From positions 146,144 to 210,143 of the forward strand of contig JABSSW010000065.1 in the NCBI GenBank assembly GCA_018902385.1: a stretch of DNA of 64,000 nt, written 5' to 3'. Origin of the DNA: Physcia stellaris (lineage: Eukaryota; Ascomycota; Lecanoromycetes; Caliciales; Physciaceae). Below are positions 10,311 to 24,669 of this stretch, piece by piece. The notes under the pieces were generated by a model. The model had not been told where the DNA came from, searched no databases, and saw only the letters and a program-made list of their open reading frames with translations. The position numbers and the translations under genes were made by a program. Position 1 is the stretch's first letter; every line of letters starts with the position of its first letter.

Positions 10311-12411
10311 ATGGCCTCCACTCCAGCATCTCGTCTCCTCTCAAAAGAGAGATTGACCGGATGGGTCCCACATTTTCCCGATCTTTTCGAACACTCGCCA
10401 AGCTTCAACACCTTGACAGCTACAGTGCAATCTCTGCAGGATGAACTTACCGCAGGCCGTCTTCAGAGCATCCAGCTCGTTGAAGAATATCAACGTTCAA
10501 TCTGTTTGTACAATGGATGGCTCGGAGCTGTCTACCAATTGGCTCCTGGCGCGATGGAAAGGGCACAAGAACTGGACTCGCTGAGGCAAAGTGGCAAAAC
10601 TTTAGGACCTTTTCATGGCATACCTGTTCTCATTAAGGTAGGTGACACTAAAGGCTATCAATGGAGGTGTTGAGATGGCTAGGATAACATCGCAACGCCT
10701 GAGGCTCTGGGCCTGGGCACGACTGGCGGTGCGATTGCTCTGATCGGCTCAAAGCCACCTGCTGGAGCTCCGATCGTGGATAAGGTAGAGCTTCCTCGAC
10801 TCTTGTAAGGACAATTTGTTTACGAATGGTATTTCCAGCTTTTGGAAGCAGGAGCCATCGTGTTAGGCAAAACAACTCTGTCGGTTAGTTCATTGCAATG
10901 ACCTACTTTGATACACATACTGAAATACTTTCAAGGAACTAGCCTACTATAAGTAGGTTTACAAGCACTCAAATCAACTGCTAAGTGATAGGCGAGTCGT
11001 GGCAACTGACCGGTCCAGGGATAAACGGATTCGCTGTGCATGGTCCGCAGCAGCAGGCCAAGCGCAATCGGCATATGTGCGTGGAGGCCAGGACTGGAAC
11101 GATGGGCCCGGAGGCCATAGCGTAGGTAAGCTTTCTGATGGAGAAGACACACTCTGACATGTGCCTAGAGCCCACTTGGCTCTTCTTCAGGATCTGCCAT
11201 TGCCGTCAGCGCAGGGTTTGCCCCAATAGCTCTAGGTACCGAGACTGATGGATCTCTTGTCACTCCTTCCATAAGAGCCTCCCTGTACACCGTGAAACCA
11301 TCAATAGGTATCATCGATGGAGCCAACATCATTCCCACCAGTCTGAGATACGACACCCCAGGCCCAATGGGGAAGACCCCGACAGATGTCGCAATCTTCT
11401 TGAACATCCTTGTGGATCATTCGAAGGCGAAAACACCTAAGGGTGATTACATGTCATCGATGATTGGAGAGTGGGCCGACATCAGTGTTGGTACTCTGGA
11501 CCCGGTGAAATGGAAGTTCCCCGATGCGTTCTGTAAAGCAATTCCGGAGGCAGATAAGCAAATGGTATTTTTGAAAACTTTCTAAGTTTCATTGGTTTGG
11601 CTTTTGACGGGTAACAGCTAGAACATACGACGGGTGCATACGCTAGGATTAAGAAGCTCGTGAAGAAATTTCAGGAGAATGTTCCCTTGCGTCCTTTGAC
11701 AGACTTCGACTACGAAGGAAGGAACGCGACCGAGACACTTATGGGTAAGTGATAAGAAATCTTCGAGCGGATCATTCTAAGAACGTACAGTTGCCGACCT
11801 GAAAGATGACCTGGACAATTATCTCGCTAGTTTAAAGGAGAGCAAGGTTAAAAGTCTACAGGAACTTGTTGACTGGAATCGTGCACATCATCAAGAGGCA
11901 CTCACGGAAGGCATGCTCTTCTCGAAGACCCTTACTAGTATCCTGCTAACCAAAGTAGAGTATCCCTTTCAGAAGTTTTTAGAGGAAGGCCTCGCCTTTC
12001 CTAAATCGGAGGAAGCTCGTGAGAAGCCACTTGCTCACGCCAAAGCTGTTGCAGCAAATTTCGACGATATGATCGAAAAGCACCAACTTGATGTCATCAT
12101 AGCTCCCGGTGACTGCATGCTGAGTACGTACGCAGCTGCTGGTGGTAAGTTGATATTCCAGAGTGTTCAAAATCACATATCCAACAAAGGATTGAGCATT
12201 GAGAGCTTTGACTGACTTCTGGGCTCAAGGATATCCTATTGGAACGTTGCCTCTGGACTATCTCGACTACAACGGCAGACCCGTGGGTCTGTTGGTTGCA
12301 GCACCTCGTCACAAGGAATCTACCATCCTCAAAGTGATGAACTTGTGGGAAACCACGTTCTCGCCTAGGAGGGAGCCCACGGAGTTTCTAAATCATCCCG
12401 TAAATGCGTGA
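10311..12411 (+). CDS. Amidase (amidase-signature family)
   Basis: Nine exons (10311-10637, 10683-10784, 10839-10883, 10936-10952, 11019-11121, 11169-11564, 11618-11744, 11791-12144, 12230-12411) sum to 1653 bp, or 550 residues. Family marks: GPFHGIPVLIKDNIAT with catalytic Lys near residue 109; GSSSGSAIAVSAGFAP (about 202-217) with the cis-Ser; GTETDGSLVTP with the nucleophile Ser near 227; GWSA-like AWSAAAGQAQSAYVRGG before it; and the C-terminal YPIGTLPLDYLDYNGRPVGL. Fungal members hydrolyse amides of varied kinds, so the substrate is open. There is no signal peptide, so it is probably cytosolic. The 17-bp exon 4 and its acceptor at 11018 are inferred from frame and family fit. The stretch encoded by about 11913-11970 is unusual for the family and could be an unspliced intron. 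Confidence 0.83.
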
Positions 12412-12514
12412 TGTGGATACTGTGAGTTTCACGGGACATGGCTGGATAAGGATGGAGGCCGACTTCGGGATAGTCCCATGTCTTGATAAGACCATCCATA
12501 CTGACGTCCAAAAT

Positions 12515-12857
12515 AGTGGATCAGTATGAGAATTGATAGACCAAATTTGCCTTCAACTAGTTCTGCAGTCCGTTGAATGCCCGCTTGAACCAACGCAACG
12601 ATGAGAAGGGAATCAAGAGCTGCTTTCGCTGGATGTAATCTCTTGTTCTAGCTTCCATTAGACAGGTATTGCATGGAACCTGACACAAAGGACACGGCAA
12701 GCCCAAAGGCGTGCGTGATGGTCTTGGTATCCAAGTTACGCAATTTTGATATGACGGCTACAGCACCAAAGCCCCCAGCTATGTTGATGTTGTGAATTAC
12801 CTGATGCCAGCTGCTCATCCGGAACGCAACGGCAATCCGAATATAGCCGACGGCCAT
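12515..12857 (-). pseudogene. MmgE/PrpD family relic
   Basis: The minus strand reads AVGYIRIAVAF, then GGFGAVAVISKLRNLD, then ITHAFGLAVSFVSGSMQYL. This is the classic core of the MmgE/PrpD family (2-methylcitrate dehydratase, cis-aconitate decarboxylase). After an in-frame stop it continues in the same frame with NKRLHPAKAALDSLLIVALV and a GIQRTAELVEGKFG stretch, again family-like. The N-terminal third and the C-terminal domain are absent. It is therefore a fragment, lying tail to tail with the amidase gene. Confidence 0.65.
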
Positions 12858-13440
12858 TGCGAACGGTCAGTCTTAACTATAGTGTATGGCATCAATATCC
12901 AATAGGTAGGTGAATCTATGTGTGGAAGTAATCGAGCTTGTAGGACTTTAAGCTCGGCGAGGACTTCGGAAATTTGCCAGAGATATGAACAGAGATTTCG
13001 AGTGCTTGCAATACTTGACTTGCGATCATACATCAAACGCAGAGTAACGACCAGACCCCAGAGTTTGATTGACCATGCGGGATAGACATTTTTGACAGCT
13101 TACAATTATATAAGGAAGAAGTTTAGAAAGGAATCCTCCGAAGCAGGTGGTCACTCCAGGCTCACTTTGACCCTCAAGCACCACATTTATACGTAAGAAG
13201 GAATGGGAAATGAGTAGATCAGATGAAGAGGTGAGGTGTTGTCACTCGCCGCTGATTAGGCCAAGAGGAGAACGAGGCGGAATGTTAGGGGGAAGGAACG
13301 AGGAAACTGGTAATTGGTCAATAAGCGAGACGTCACGTGACGCACCTTAATTGCTTGGCAATAGGTTTACTAGAAAACCGCCCGTAACACATCTGCAAAT
13401 AAAGCATAACAAGCATTCTCAAAATCATTCGATCAGATTC
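12858..13440. other. Spacer to the AT-rich border
   Basis: Ordinary composition continues to about 13,430, then drops within some tens of bases to the AT-rich state. No gene is recognised. Confidence 0.5.
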
Positions 13441-16400
13441 ACGTTACATTTTTTATTAATGATTTATTTTGCAATTTTTACGTATTGTTAAAAATCTCAT
13501 TTTTTGATGATCATTCTGAGAAAGAAAATTGCTAAAAGAGATTTTCGTTGAACGTTTTTTTAACTTTTCGATCGAAATAACAAAATCGATTTCATTACAA
13601 CACAACAATCACGTTTTATTGAGTATCAAGAATCAATATCAAACATTCAAAACACATAACGAATAAAAATATCAAATTACAACATTATACAAAATCATAA
13701 AAATGCGTTGTTTTAAACAACGTATTAAAATTTTCAAAATGTTATTCGAAAAAAATATCGAAACGAACATAACGAATTTTAAATTCAATATTCAATTCAA
13801 ATCAAAAATATCGAAAAATTCAATATTACATTATCAAATGATGTAAATCAATTATTATAAAATTCAGAAATCAAATTTATACTAAACATCAAATAAAATT
13901 AAAATTATAAAACAACAAAGACGCAAAATTATTCAATTGAGACGTTAAACATTATCAAACATTCGAAATCAAAATTTCAACATTTCATATTTTTCAAATT
14001 ATTTATCATTTCGATATTTGCATAAAATATTATTTGATTTTCAATCAATTTGTTTTTGTATTTACAAATTCATTGTTCGAATTGCGATCATCGAAAATCG
14101 TACGAAATCGATATCAGTCAACGATTTCATTGTATCAAGTGTGATTTGTGATCGGAAACATACGATATATTTTATCATTCAAACGAAAACGAGAAACAAG
14201 ATTCAAATCAATTCACAATCAAATTCAACGATTTTCATATCACATTTATCAATAATTCAAATTTTATTTTTATTTTTTCGCAATTTACGTTTTCAGAATT
14301 CGTCAAAAACAATACAGCAATCATGTCGATCAAATTCAAATATATCATCTTTGACGAAAAAGAAAACGAAAAACGTTGAATTGCGAAACTCAAAAACGAA
14401 TTTTTGAAAATTTCTCGAACAAAAAATGAATCGAAACAATCTGAACATTGTTCGAAAACAATGCAAAAAAATGAACAAATACGAATGACGATGTTAAAAA
14501 CATCGTCGTCAAAAAAATTTCATCGAAATCGATAAAATCGAATTCATTCGTTTTATTGATTACGAATATTTCGACAAAAATAAAAAACACAACGAAAACA
14601 AAACGCGAACACGATTATAATTTGAAATTTCAATCGTTTCAAAAAAAAAACGAAACGTTGAAAAATTATTATAAACGCACGATCGAATTGTTCAAAAATT
14701 CGACGACAAAAACGTTTCGATCGTCGAATCATTGAATATTTTGAAATTTTTTTCAAAAATATTATCGCGTATTACATCAAAAACATACGTGACGAAAAAT
14801 TGCAAACAAAAATTTACGTCAAACATGACGAAAACATTGAAATTCGTAATTTTTATGAAATTTGCACGTCGACAAAAGAAATTTTTCGAATTCAAAAACG
14901 TCAAAAAAATATCAAATCAAAAAAATTGAAAAAAAAAAACGCAACGAAAAATTAACATTTTTCGATAAAAATTCATGATTATCAAAATCGAAAATTACAA
15001 TTCGAATACATCAATTCAGATTTTACAATCGCAAATAATCACATTGAAATATATTATCGAGTTTATTTTTCGAATAATCGTTTTACGAATTTCAAACGTA
15101 TTCGAAATAATGATCGCATTCAAAATGTAATCAATGATTTTATAACAAATTCGTTGATTCGACATTAACAAAAAAATTTTTTACAAAATTTTCGATTCGA
15201 ACAAAAACATAATCAATCGTCATTTTCGTTTCAATTTTGAATACGTATCAATCGAAAAAATGAATCGACGAACAACGTGCGCAAAAAAATCGAAATTTCG
15301 AAACACGTAAATATCAACATTCGAATTCACTGTTCAATGAAATTTAAATATACAATTATTCGAAACACGATCATTAATGTTTCAAATGCGATTTATTTGA
15401 TTATCATGAAAATCAATACGATTATTCGATTTATCAACAAATAATTCATGCAAAACGACGCTTTATTTGAAAAACAACGAGTTATAATTTTTCAACATTT
15501 CGTAACTCGTCATATTCGCAATTTAGAAAAATTTATATTTTTCAACAACAATTTCAAACATCGTACAATTCGATTGTTTCAAAAACAACAAAACATCAAA
15601 CATGATTATCAATCAACAACGAAAACGTGATTCAACAATCTTCGAAATTTACAATGAATCAAATCATATATTACAACGAAATTCATGATCGTGATTTTTG
15701 ACATTGCAACATTTGCATCAGCATTTATTGTTTCATTAAAACATATTGATCGTATGTTTCAATTCAAACAATGTAAAATTGAACATGATTTTAATTGCAA
15801 TTCACTGAAATATGTTTTTGAAATGTTTGATTCAGAATATTTATCTGAAATATTCGATTACAACGATTTTGAAATAAAAGTTTTTACATTTCGCGAAATT
15901 AACAAAATTAATTTCGTGATTTTATTTCACGAAAATTTCGATAACTCGATCGTGTTATTCAACGTTATGAAAATACGCAAACGTCAAAAAAAATAACAAC
16001 AATTCAAATACTGAAAAGAACATTCAACAGAAACGTATTGTTGATTTTTCAATCGATCGACTCAAAAAAAAAAATAAACAGAAAAAGTCAAAAAAATAAT
16101 AAAATCGATTTCGAAAATGAGAAAAAAATTTGAAATTAACGTAAAAAATATTTTCATAAACAACATGATTATTTTATTTGTTATGTATTTGTATCAATTT
16201 TCATTTTATTTTCGCAACGAATCAAAACGTTTTATTATTGTTTTTCGAAAATCACGTACAAAAAAAACAAAAATTATTTAAATCGTAAATGTTCAAATCG
16301 TCAACACGAATTTCGTCGAAATCGATAAAAACAAAAACAACAAATGAATTATTAAAAAGTATTTACGAACAATCAAATGAATTATTCAACGTTTTTTATG

Positions 16401-18365
16401 TGTTCATCAATTGCAATAAATTTGACAAGAAAAATTTTTTAATCATTGAAATATCGTTCGATATAATCAAAATTGATCAAAAATCGAATTTGATCATAAT
16501 CAATCAAAAATTGATAAATGATTTAAATTTAAAAATGTATTTTGTTATCAAAATCGATTTTCGAAATATTCAAATGATCGTGATCAATGATAATTATTAC
16601 AAATTTCATTATTTCGTCATTTTTCACGTTCATGTCGAAAAAATCATTCGAAAGATTTGAGTTTTCGTCAATTCGAATCATAATAAAATTCAATTGTTAT
16701 TCGAATTTTCATGAAAATTCGATTTCAACAATGATAAATATACAAAAAAGAAAATTATCATTGATGACAAAATTACGAATAAAACAACAAAACTTATCAA
16801 TGTTTCGAAATTAATTGAACAACACATGAAAAATTTTTCGAATCATGCAAAAAAACAACATTACAAAACAATCAAAAAGAAAATTTTCAAAAACACAATC
16901 AAGAAATTTAAATCAACGATGCAACGAATTATGAATATAAATATCGATGAAAAATTAAATTCGAACGAATACGACGCATCGAAATCAAATACGAAAAATG
17001 AAATCATCAAATCAAATGATTATAAGAATTTTCAATAAATTCTGTTGACGATTTTAAAAAAATTCACATGTAAAATTCAAAAAAAAACATTACAACACTT
17101 TCAAGAAAACGTTATATCAATTCGTTGATTCATGCATCGATTACATCAATGCAAATATCAAATCATGTGATTTTTCATTTCGATGAAATGATCAATCAAA
17201 AAACAGCATTCGAATATTTAATGTCGTTTTCAACATTGTTCAAAATTTCGAAAATAATTCGCAATGTCGTTGTGATATTGAATACGTTTGTTTATTACAT
17301 TGAAACGATCAAAAAAATTCATTTTTTATCGTTTTGTTTTTAAACAAATTGAAAATACAAAAATCGAATATGATTGCAAATGTTCAAACGATAAAACATG
17401 TATTTTTCATTGAAACGAAAAAAAAATAAAATCGAAAAAATTTTCTTATCACGAATCAATAACGTTACTTTTATTTTTATGAAATTTGCAAATTTCAAGA
17501 TTTTTTTACAATTCGACGAATAATTCGACGAAAATTGAATATCAATCAATTCAACGAATTGTTGAAAAATGAATCAAAAACGAAAAAATCATCTTGAAAT
17601 TTGCAATTTCAGATTTTGCATTTCGTTTTAAAATTTTACAATTTATATGAACGTATCGTGATATCGAAACGAAAAAATTGAAAAAATATCGATCATTGAT
17701 TTCATCGTACATCGAGTCATTTTTCGTTTTGATTTGAAATTTTACAATGCGAAACAACATCGATTTATTTCAGATAAAAATGATTTGATATCAGATTATC
17801 ATTCAAAAAATATCGAAATCGATATGTACGAACGTACAGTCATCGCAAATGATCGTATTTTTCAATAAATTGTTGCATTTATATTAATATCAAAAGCGAA
17901 TCAAACAAAATCGAAATTCACGTTTAATTATCATTTCGTGTATGAGAAGTTCGTCGAAAACTTGATGAAATTCGCACAACGTACACACGATTTGTTAAAA
18001 CGATCAAATTATCGAACGTATTTTTCGACGAACATGAAACACGATTATTGAAATGTATTAATTCATTTCGAAAATCGTCATTATTTGACATTTCATGTTT
18101 CGAATATAAATCAATTGCAATCAATTCGCATGTCACAAAACATTAAAATTTCATCGTTTATTTTTATCGAATTAATGAACATCGTATTCGAATTCATATC
18201 AAAATCGTTTTCAAAGTCGTCATTGTTGCATGCAATAATACATACGACGTCATCGAATATATTTTTTTACATTGACGATATTTTCGACGATCATAAAATT
18301 TTCGAAAAACAATATTATTTTTTAAAATATCATTTTTTTTTTAAATTATTGTGATCACAAATGAG
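13441..18365 (+). mobile_element. Ty3/Gypsy LTR retrotransposon fossil, no LTRs found
   Basis: Recognisable parts, in order: a gag-like low-complexity region (about 14.2-15.6 kb), an aspartic-protease-like stretch (about 16.3-16.7 kb) with SNLIIINQKLINDLNL, and reverse transcriptase (about 17.9-18.35 kb) with NINQLQSIRMSQ, FIELMNIVFEF and the FYIDDIF catalytic box. These match a fungal Gypsy group. It is heavily broken (dozens of lesions) and ends abruptly after the RT palm. It is old, judging by saturated hypermutation. Confidence 0.65.
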
Positions 18366-18654
18366 AATTTTATTTTTTAAATTGAATGTTACGAGCATGT
18401 TTGACAAATAGATTTGACAAATAGATTTAATAAATAAATAATTGATATAATATGATCGAACAACGAATTATGTTTTAATTTTACGTCGAAATTAACGTGA
18501 TTTGAAATTTGACGTCGCATATTGTTTGCAATTTCAACATTTTGTATTTATTTATTTTTGCAAACTTATTGTTTTCGTTTAATTAATCAATAATACGTTT
18601 ATTCAAACACGATTCATGATATTACAATAAATTTTCAATTTTTATCGCTCGTCG

Positions 18655-21635
18655 TGATACGCGAACGTTCAAAAATAAAATTTCAAATCGATCAAATTTT
18701 TCGTGAAAAACAAACGACGAAAAGTTTTTTTGACGAAATAAACGACGAAAATCGTGTAATTACAAATCGAATTTACACGCAAACGACGAAATTTTCGACG
18801 ATAAAAAACGACAAAACGACGACGATTTTTTTTTTTTTTCGAAATGATTCGCAATTATCATGAAACAATTTCATTCAATTTATTTCGTCAAAATTTGAAT
18901 ATCGACGAAATACAAAAAAACGTTGAACAAATGTTGAAAAAAATTCACGAAATCGATGAAAAATTCACGATTCGTTACAAATTTCGTCAATTTTTTTTAT
19001 TTCAAACGTTGTGTCGAATCAAAACGACGATGTCACGCATTTTTTGAACATAAAAATCGTTCGTTAATTGAAATATTGAATTCAACATCATTTCGACGAT
19101 TTTTTGAACGTGTTCAATGATTTACGCATCGATCGAAACAAATATTTGATCGTTTTAAAAAAAAATTTCACGAATTCGTCAAATTGTTCAAAATTCAAAA
19201 AAAAAATCTGTTCGATATCGATAATATTCTCGAACAAATACGCGATAAATTTAAAACGTTCGAAAAAAAAAAAACGAATGATAAATCAATTTATTAACAA
19301 ACGTATTGAATATAACGATTTGATTAAATTGAATGAAATTCGTCGTTTCGAACGTGTTTTCAATTTCGATTCAAATGAAAATTCAAACAATATCGATGAT
19401 AACGAAAAAAAATTTGTTGTTAACGATTCGATTGTTACAAATTTTGTCAAATTTTCGAAAAAAAAACGCACGAACAAACATTCGAATTTCGATAAATTCA
19501 CGAACGATGTGAATTTTGATTGATTCACGTGAAAAATCAACGTTCACGATAAATTCACGATCAACAACGATTGATACGAAATTGTTCGATTCATGATCAC
19601 GACAATAATTGATTGAATTGAAAAAAAAACAATCAAACATATTCAATCTCGTCGATATAACAATTTGAATTATTTCGAAAATGAAATAATGATAATCAAT
19701 TTTTTCGAAAACATTTATGAAAATTCAAATCATCAACGCAACGTACGTCGAAAATATCGAGATTTGATCATGTTCGATATTCAAAATTTTCAATTTTTTT
19801 ATTCGAATTTTCATCGTTTGAATATTCAAATCAATTTCGATCAATTCACATTGATGAAAAATTTGATTGACAAATTTATCATGTCGTTAAAACAAACATT
19901 CAACAATTCGTTTCGTTATCACATCATTTTGTTCGCGTGAAAAAATGATATTCAACAAATGTATAACGATTTGATCAACATTCGAAAAAAATTCGAATTC
20001 GAATTCAAAATCAATTTTCGTGATTTTCAAATCGACGTTTGTTGTTTCGATTGCAATATCGTTCGTCAAATCAATCACATCGACGTTTTTGTCAAATTCA
20101 AAACGATCATAAACATGATTCGATCATCGATCAATTGATTATCACGAACAAATATTTCACGTGTGAAAAATTCGATCACATTTGAAAATTTTGTTTCAAC
20201 GTCAATAAATTTCAAAAACGTCAATGACATAAATTACAAATGTATCAATTGAATTTCGATATTGATTCGAGCGAATTTGATTCGAAAAATTGACGATTCA
20301 CGTCAAAAACGCGATTGATGAATGTTTAAAAATTTTTTTTATTCACGATGATAATATGTTTGATTTTTTTATCAAACGATTTTTAATCATCATTTGTACG
20401 TTATCATTCAACGATAATAAACATAAATTAAAAATTTTAATAAACATTGATGCAATTGATTATGCGTTGTTGATTATAAAAAAAAAAAAATCGCGCAATT
20501 TGTATGCAACATGCTGAACATGAAATTGATATTTTTATTGAAATCGAAATCATTGATTGAATTCGACGATCGTCATGTTTTTTAATAATTCACGCGATAT
20601 ATTTCAAATTAACGATAAAATTACATTTCGAATTGATCGTTTTTTTGTTAATCATTGATTTCGATAATCATTCGATAATTTTAAAAAATCGTGAATGAAC
20701 AAACATAAAATTATATTGAACATGATTTATAATAAATTGATTTTTAAATCGTTCAAATGCAATTATCACGACAATATATTCAATCAAACGATGCAAATTC
20801 GTCATTTAAAAATTTTCAAATCAAATCGTCGATGAAATATATTTAATTGACGTCGCGATACAAAATTATCGCAAAAAAATAATACAAAACACATAACGAC
20901 GATGAAATTTCGATATATTATTTTGTTTCGTTTCAAAATCAAATTTTTATTTTTTATTGTTGAAAACGAATCAAATATAATCGATTCGAAATGTTTCGAA
21001 TGTTCAATTCATTCAAAAATCGATATCGACGACGAATTGTCAACAATCGAATCAAATAATTCAAAATGATATTACGATTGTTACGAAAACGACATTCGTT
21101 GTAAAAAAAAACTGAAAAATTAACGTAATAAACGATGAAAAACGAAAAAACAACAATCAAAATTTTCGTTATTTTCAGAATTGAACTTTGACGATTCGAT
21201 GAATATCGCAATAATTGATATAATTTTTTTTTTGTTTGTTGATCGATATCAAAAATCGAAAACAAAACGTTCAATATTTTTTCATTACGATCAATTAAAT
21301 CGATTTCGCGTTCAAAACATTACAAACGAATTTTGAATCGTTAAAAATCGTCGTCATGATTGAAAAAAATTTTAAAATACGAACAAATCAAATCGATATT
21401 CGAACGCATAATAAAAAAAATGTCAAAATATTTTCGTCATTTATCAAAAATATTCGATTTTCAAAAAATCATCAAATTGTTTTTTCATAAATTATACGAT
21501 TATAAAATCGAATTGTTGAACGATAACAATTTTTTATTTCGCAATCGAATGTATTTTTTATTCGAATTCAAATTTAAAAAATTCAAAAAATATTTGAAAA
21601 AAAAATTTGCAAAAAAAATTTATCGTATTTAATCA
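18655..21635 (+). mobile_element. Second Ty3/Gypsy fossil, gag to start of RT
   Basis: The gag-like part includes FQFFYSNFHRLNIQ (about 19.8 kb), followed by a protease-like stretch (about 20.3-20.5 kb, ILINIDAIDYALL) and the pre-RT segment (21.36-21.63 kb) with a YDYKIELL motif and KKYLKKKFAK. The rest of RT, RNase H and integrase are missing, apparently cut off where the histone-fold composite begins. It is heavily broken and old. No LTR was identified. Confidence 0.6.
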
Positions 21636-21715
21636 AACGATATATGTTTTATTTGTTTTATTTGCGATCAAATTTAACGATCAATTACGTTTTGTGTAAA
21701 CTGATCGCGTCGAAT

Positions 21716-21960
21716 CAAGAACTTGAAAAAAATCAAAAATTTGATTCGAAAAAATCGAATCAAATTTGAAATGTAAAATTTGAAATTTGTTTTAACGTCA
21801 AATTCAAATTTTTGATTTTAATGTCAAATTCAAATTCAAATCGACATATTCGATTTGAAATTTGTTTTGACGTCAAATCAAATTTTTTTTTTGAATTTGA
21901 AATTTGATTTGAAAAATTTGATTTGATTTGAAATATTATTGATAAAAAATAATAAAAATA
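21716..21960. repeat. Left flank array of the composite
   Basis: Irregular repeats of TTTGATTTGAAATTTG and GTCAAATTCAAATT words with a spacing of about 40-60 bp. The composition and words match the array at 33,935-34,140. Being partly self-complementary, it does not allow the orientation of the two arrays to be decided by eye. Confidence 0.5.
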
Positions 21961-22149
21961 AATTTTATTTTTACAAATTTTATTGAAAAAAAAAAAATAT
22001 TACAAAAAATTTTAAACATGAATAATGAATAATGAATTTTGATAATACAATTTGAAAAAAAAAATTGATCATTATTCACAAACAAATGATAATGCATCAT
22101 GATAATGCATATTCGTTATTTAATCAAATTAAAAATCGAACATTATGAA

Positions 22150-22950
22150 ATTTGTATCGTTCGTATTTTCGTTATTTTCGAATTCGTTTTCGTCATCGAA
22201 ATTTTTCACGTTGTTTTTTTTTTCGTTATCGTCGTCGTTTTTTGCATTTTTTTTTTTTTTTGATCGCATTGAAAAATTCGATTTTAATATTTCGATTTTT
22301 CGCATTGTGCGAAAATGCAAAATTTTTAATTGTTTTTCGCATTTTTTTTATCGCGTTAACAAAATTCGTCGTTTTCAATGCGCGAATTTTCATATTATCA
22401 TAAAAAACGCGTTGCGCGATCAATTTCGTCATAAAATACAAATATTTTTTTATTGCGTTTTGCGTTCGTTCAATGTTTTCATTTTGAAATTAAAATGAAT
22501 CATTAATGAAATTAACAAATTTTGACATTGAAAATTCATCGATTGTTGCGCAAATTCGAAATTTGTTGTTTGACGTATGATTTCGATTGCATTTTTTTGA
22601 ACATCGTTTTGTCGTGTTTGTTCGTCGAATTTTTTTTTTTTTTGTTTTGTCGATAAAATTCATTTTTCAAAAAACACGCTAAAAATTAATTAAAAATCGC
22701 AATTTTTATATGCATTATTCGATTGCATTATCATGATTGTCGTTTTCAATACGAACATCGAACATTTTTTTTTTATCATTTTTTTTCATAGTTTTGCGAT
22801 TTTTTTCATCAAATTCAAATCAAACAATAATTTTCATCAAATTTTTTTGAATTTGAACACAACGACATTGTCGACATTTTGTGTTTTGTAAAATTTGATT
22901 TGAATTTTCGATCAATTTTTTTTTTTTTCGCGATTAACGACATTTTTTGA
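22150..22950 (-). pseudogene. Divergent relic, unit 1: basic/acidic protein, possible histone fold
   Basis: The minus strand keeps a frame of 71 codons (22,441-22,226) with ALKTTNFVNAIKK and SHNAKNRNIKIEFFNAIKK, followed by Lys/Arg runs and an acidic Asp/Glu/Asn-rich tail in a neighbouring frame. The same frame is kept in unit 2. The AKxRxIKIxFxNAIKK stretch resembles the last helix of H4/H2B-type histone folds, but only weakly. Upstream, near 22.86-22.9 kb, lies a region that in unit 2 reads as a Cys cluster. The gene is decayed; an intron-like spacer at 22,710-22,737 has the paired box motif in the minus orientation. Confidence 0.35.
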
Positions 22951-23399
22951 ATTCGTCGAATAAATTTTAACAAATGTAAATTGTGCAAATTCGAACATTT
23001 TGATGATAAATATCAACACGATAATGCGACAAAAAAATGCATCATTTTTGAACAATGTTCAAAACGTACGTCGAATATAAATCAATATCAATTAATCGAT
23101 AAAATTGAAAACAAATTTGTGATTGAATTCATCAACAAACGTGTTGCGATAAACAGTTGAATTATATTTAAAAACGAAAAATGAATCAAATTTGAAAATT
23201 CGAATTAATGTTTATTCGTTAAATTTGTGAATTTGTGTGCAATGAAATTGATTAACATCGATAATGCGATATAATCATGCATTCAATTTTGAAACGAAAA
23301 ATAACGAATATTACACACGAAAATAATCAAATTTAACAAATGATTTATCAATATCGAAAGAAAAAAAATTGAAAATGTTGTAAAAAATCAATCGAAAAT

Positions 23400-24660
23400 T
23401 ATTGACACGCGATTTTTGCGTTTATCGAAAAAATTTAAACGTCGAAATTAAAAACAATATTTCGATACAAAAAATTTAATTAAACATTCAACACGATCGC
23501 ATCGATATTTTCGCAACGTTTGCAAATAATGCAAATTTGTATCGCGAAAAAATGAATTTATTGATTGATGAACAACAATCGTTTCATCGCATGTTTAATT
23601 TTGTAATCAATAATAATTTTATTAAATTTTCATTTGTAACAACAATAGATAAATAAAATAATGCATGAAAATAATGCATAAATTAACAAAATTTAAAATA
23701 CTTCAACGTTCATTCAAAATTTAAAAATTTTCAAAACGTTCAATCAACAATTGCTATTGTTATGACGATGAATGAAAACGATAAAAATATTGCTGATAAT
23801 ATTTCAACGAAAAATGTGAACATTGATAAAAATGATAATGCAAAAAAATAATGCATAAATTAACAAATGATAAAACGTTTTGTTGAAAAAAATTGCATTG
23901 TTTGTTTCGTTTTCAATTAATATTTCGTCGATCAATTGAAACGTTTTTGCGAACGTTGTTCGAAAATTTAAATCGAAAATCGTTGTTGAAATGTTTATTG
24001 AATTTGTTAATGATAAAAAATTTGAAAAAACGCGAAATGATGAAATCGTTGATATTAATAATCATAATGATTTTTCGTTTTGTAAATCGAATAATGCATA
24101 ACGATAATGCATAAATTAACAAATCATCGCAATTGTTGAAAATGAAAACATTCAAAAAAAATTCGAAATATCAACATTTCAAATGTTTGAAAATCGAAAA
24201 AATGTCGAAAACGATAAATCGAATGAAAAAATATTTGATGAAAATGAAATCAAAATTGTTCACAAATTCGATATTCATGATATTGTCATTATTCATATTG
24301 AATTCGAAAATGATAATCAAATTTCAAATAAATCGAATAATGCGTCAAAATAATGCACAAATTCACAAATCGAAACACGCGTCATGAAAAAAACAAATCG
24401 ACAAATGAATAATGACATTAATGTGAACAAAAACAAAACGTTGATTACAAAATGATTAAAAATAAACATGATCGCGTTCAAATTTTTCGCGTTCAAATTT
24501 TTTGCGTTCAAATTTTTTGCGTCGAAATTTTTCGCGTTCAAATTTGTCAATAAATCGAACAAAAAATCAATCGCAAAACGTTTGAATTTATTGATTAAAA
24601 AAAAATCGCGAACAAATCGATAATGCATTCAAATCATGCGTTATCGAATATTGATTAACA
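23400..24660 (+). pseudogene. Upstream exons of the H3-fold gene, unit 1
   Basis: Several short acidic or mixed frames are separated by spacers with paired ATAATGCA boxes; many end in KS(N) just before a spacer. Near 23.5 kb the equivalent of a finger-like segment is seen. These look like exons of the same gene as the H3 fold. The exact exon borders cannot be fixed. Confidence 0.4.
24473..24545. repeat. 15-bp coding minisatellite, 5 units
   Basis: Units of about GCGTTCAAATTTTTC, some one base off. In the frame that continues to the H3 region in unit 2, it encodes a five-residue repeat with one lysine per unit. Confidence 0.8.
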
Positions 24661-24669
24661 CATCAATAA

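Noticed and set aside
22145-22498. 117-codon plus-strand frame, hydrophobic, looking like a membrane protein
   Set aside because: Shadow of the minus-strand Lys/Asp-rich frame: Phe/Ser runs arise from the complement of AAA and GAA/GAT codons.
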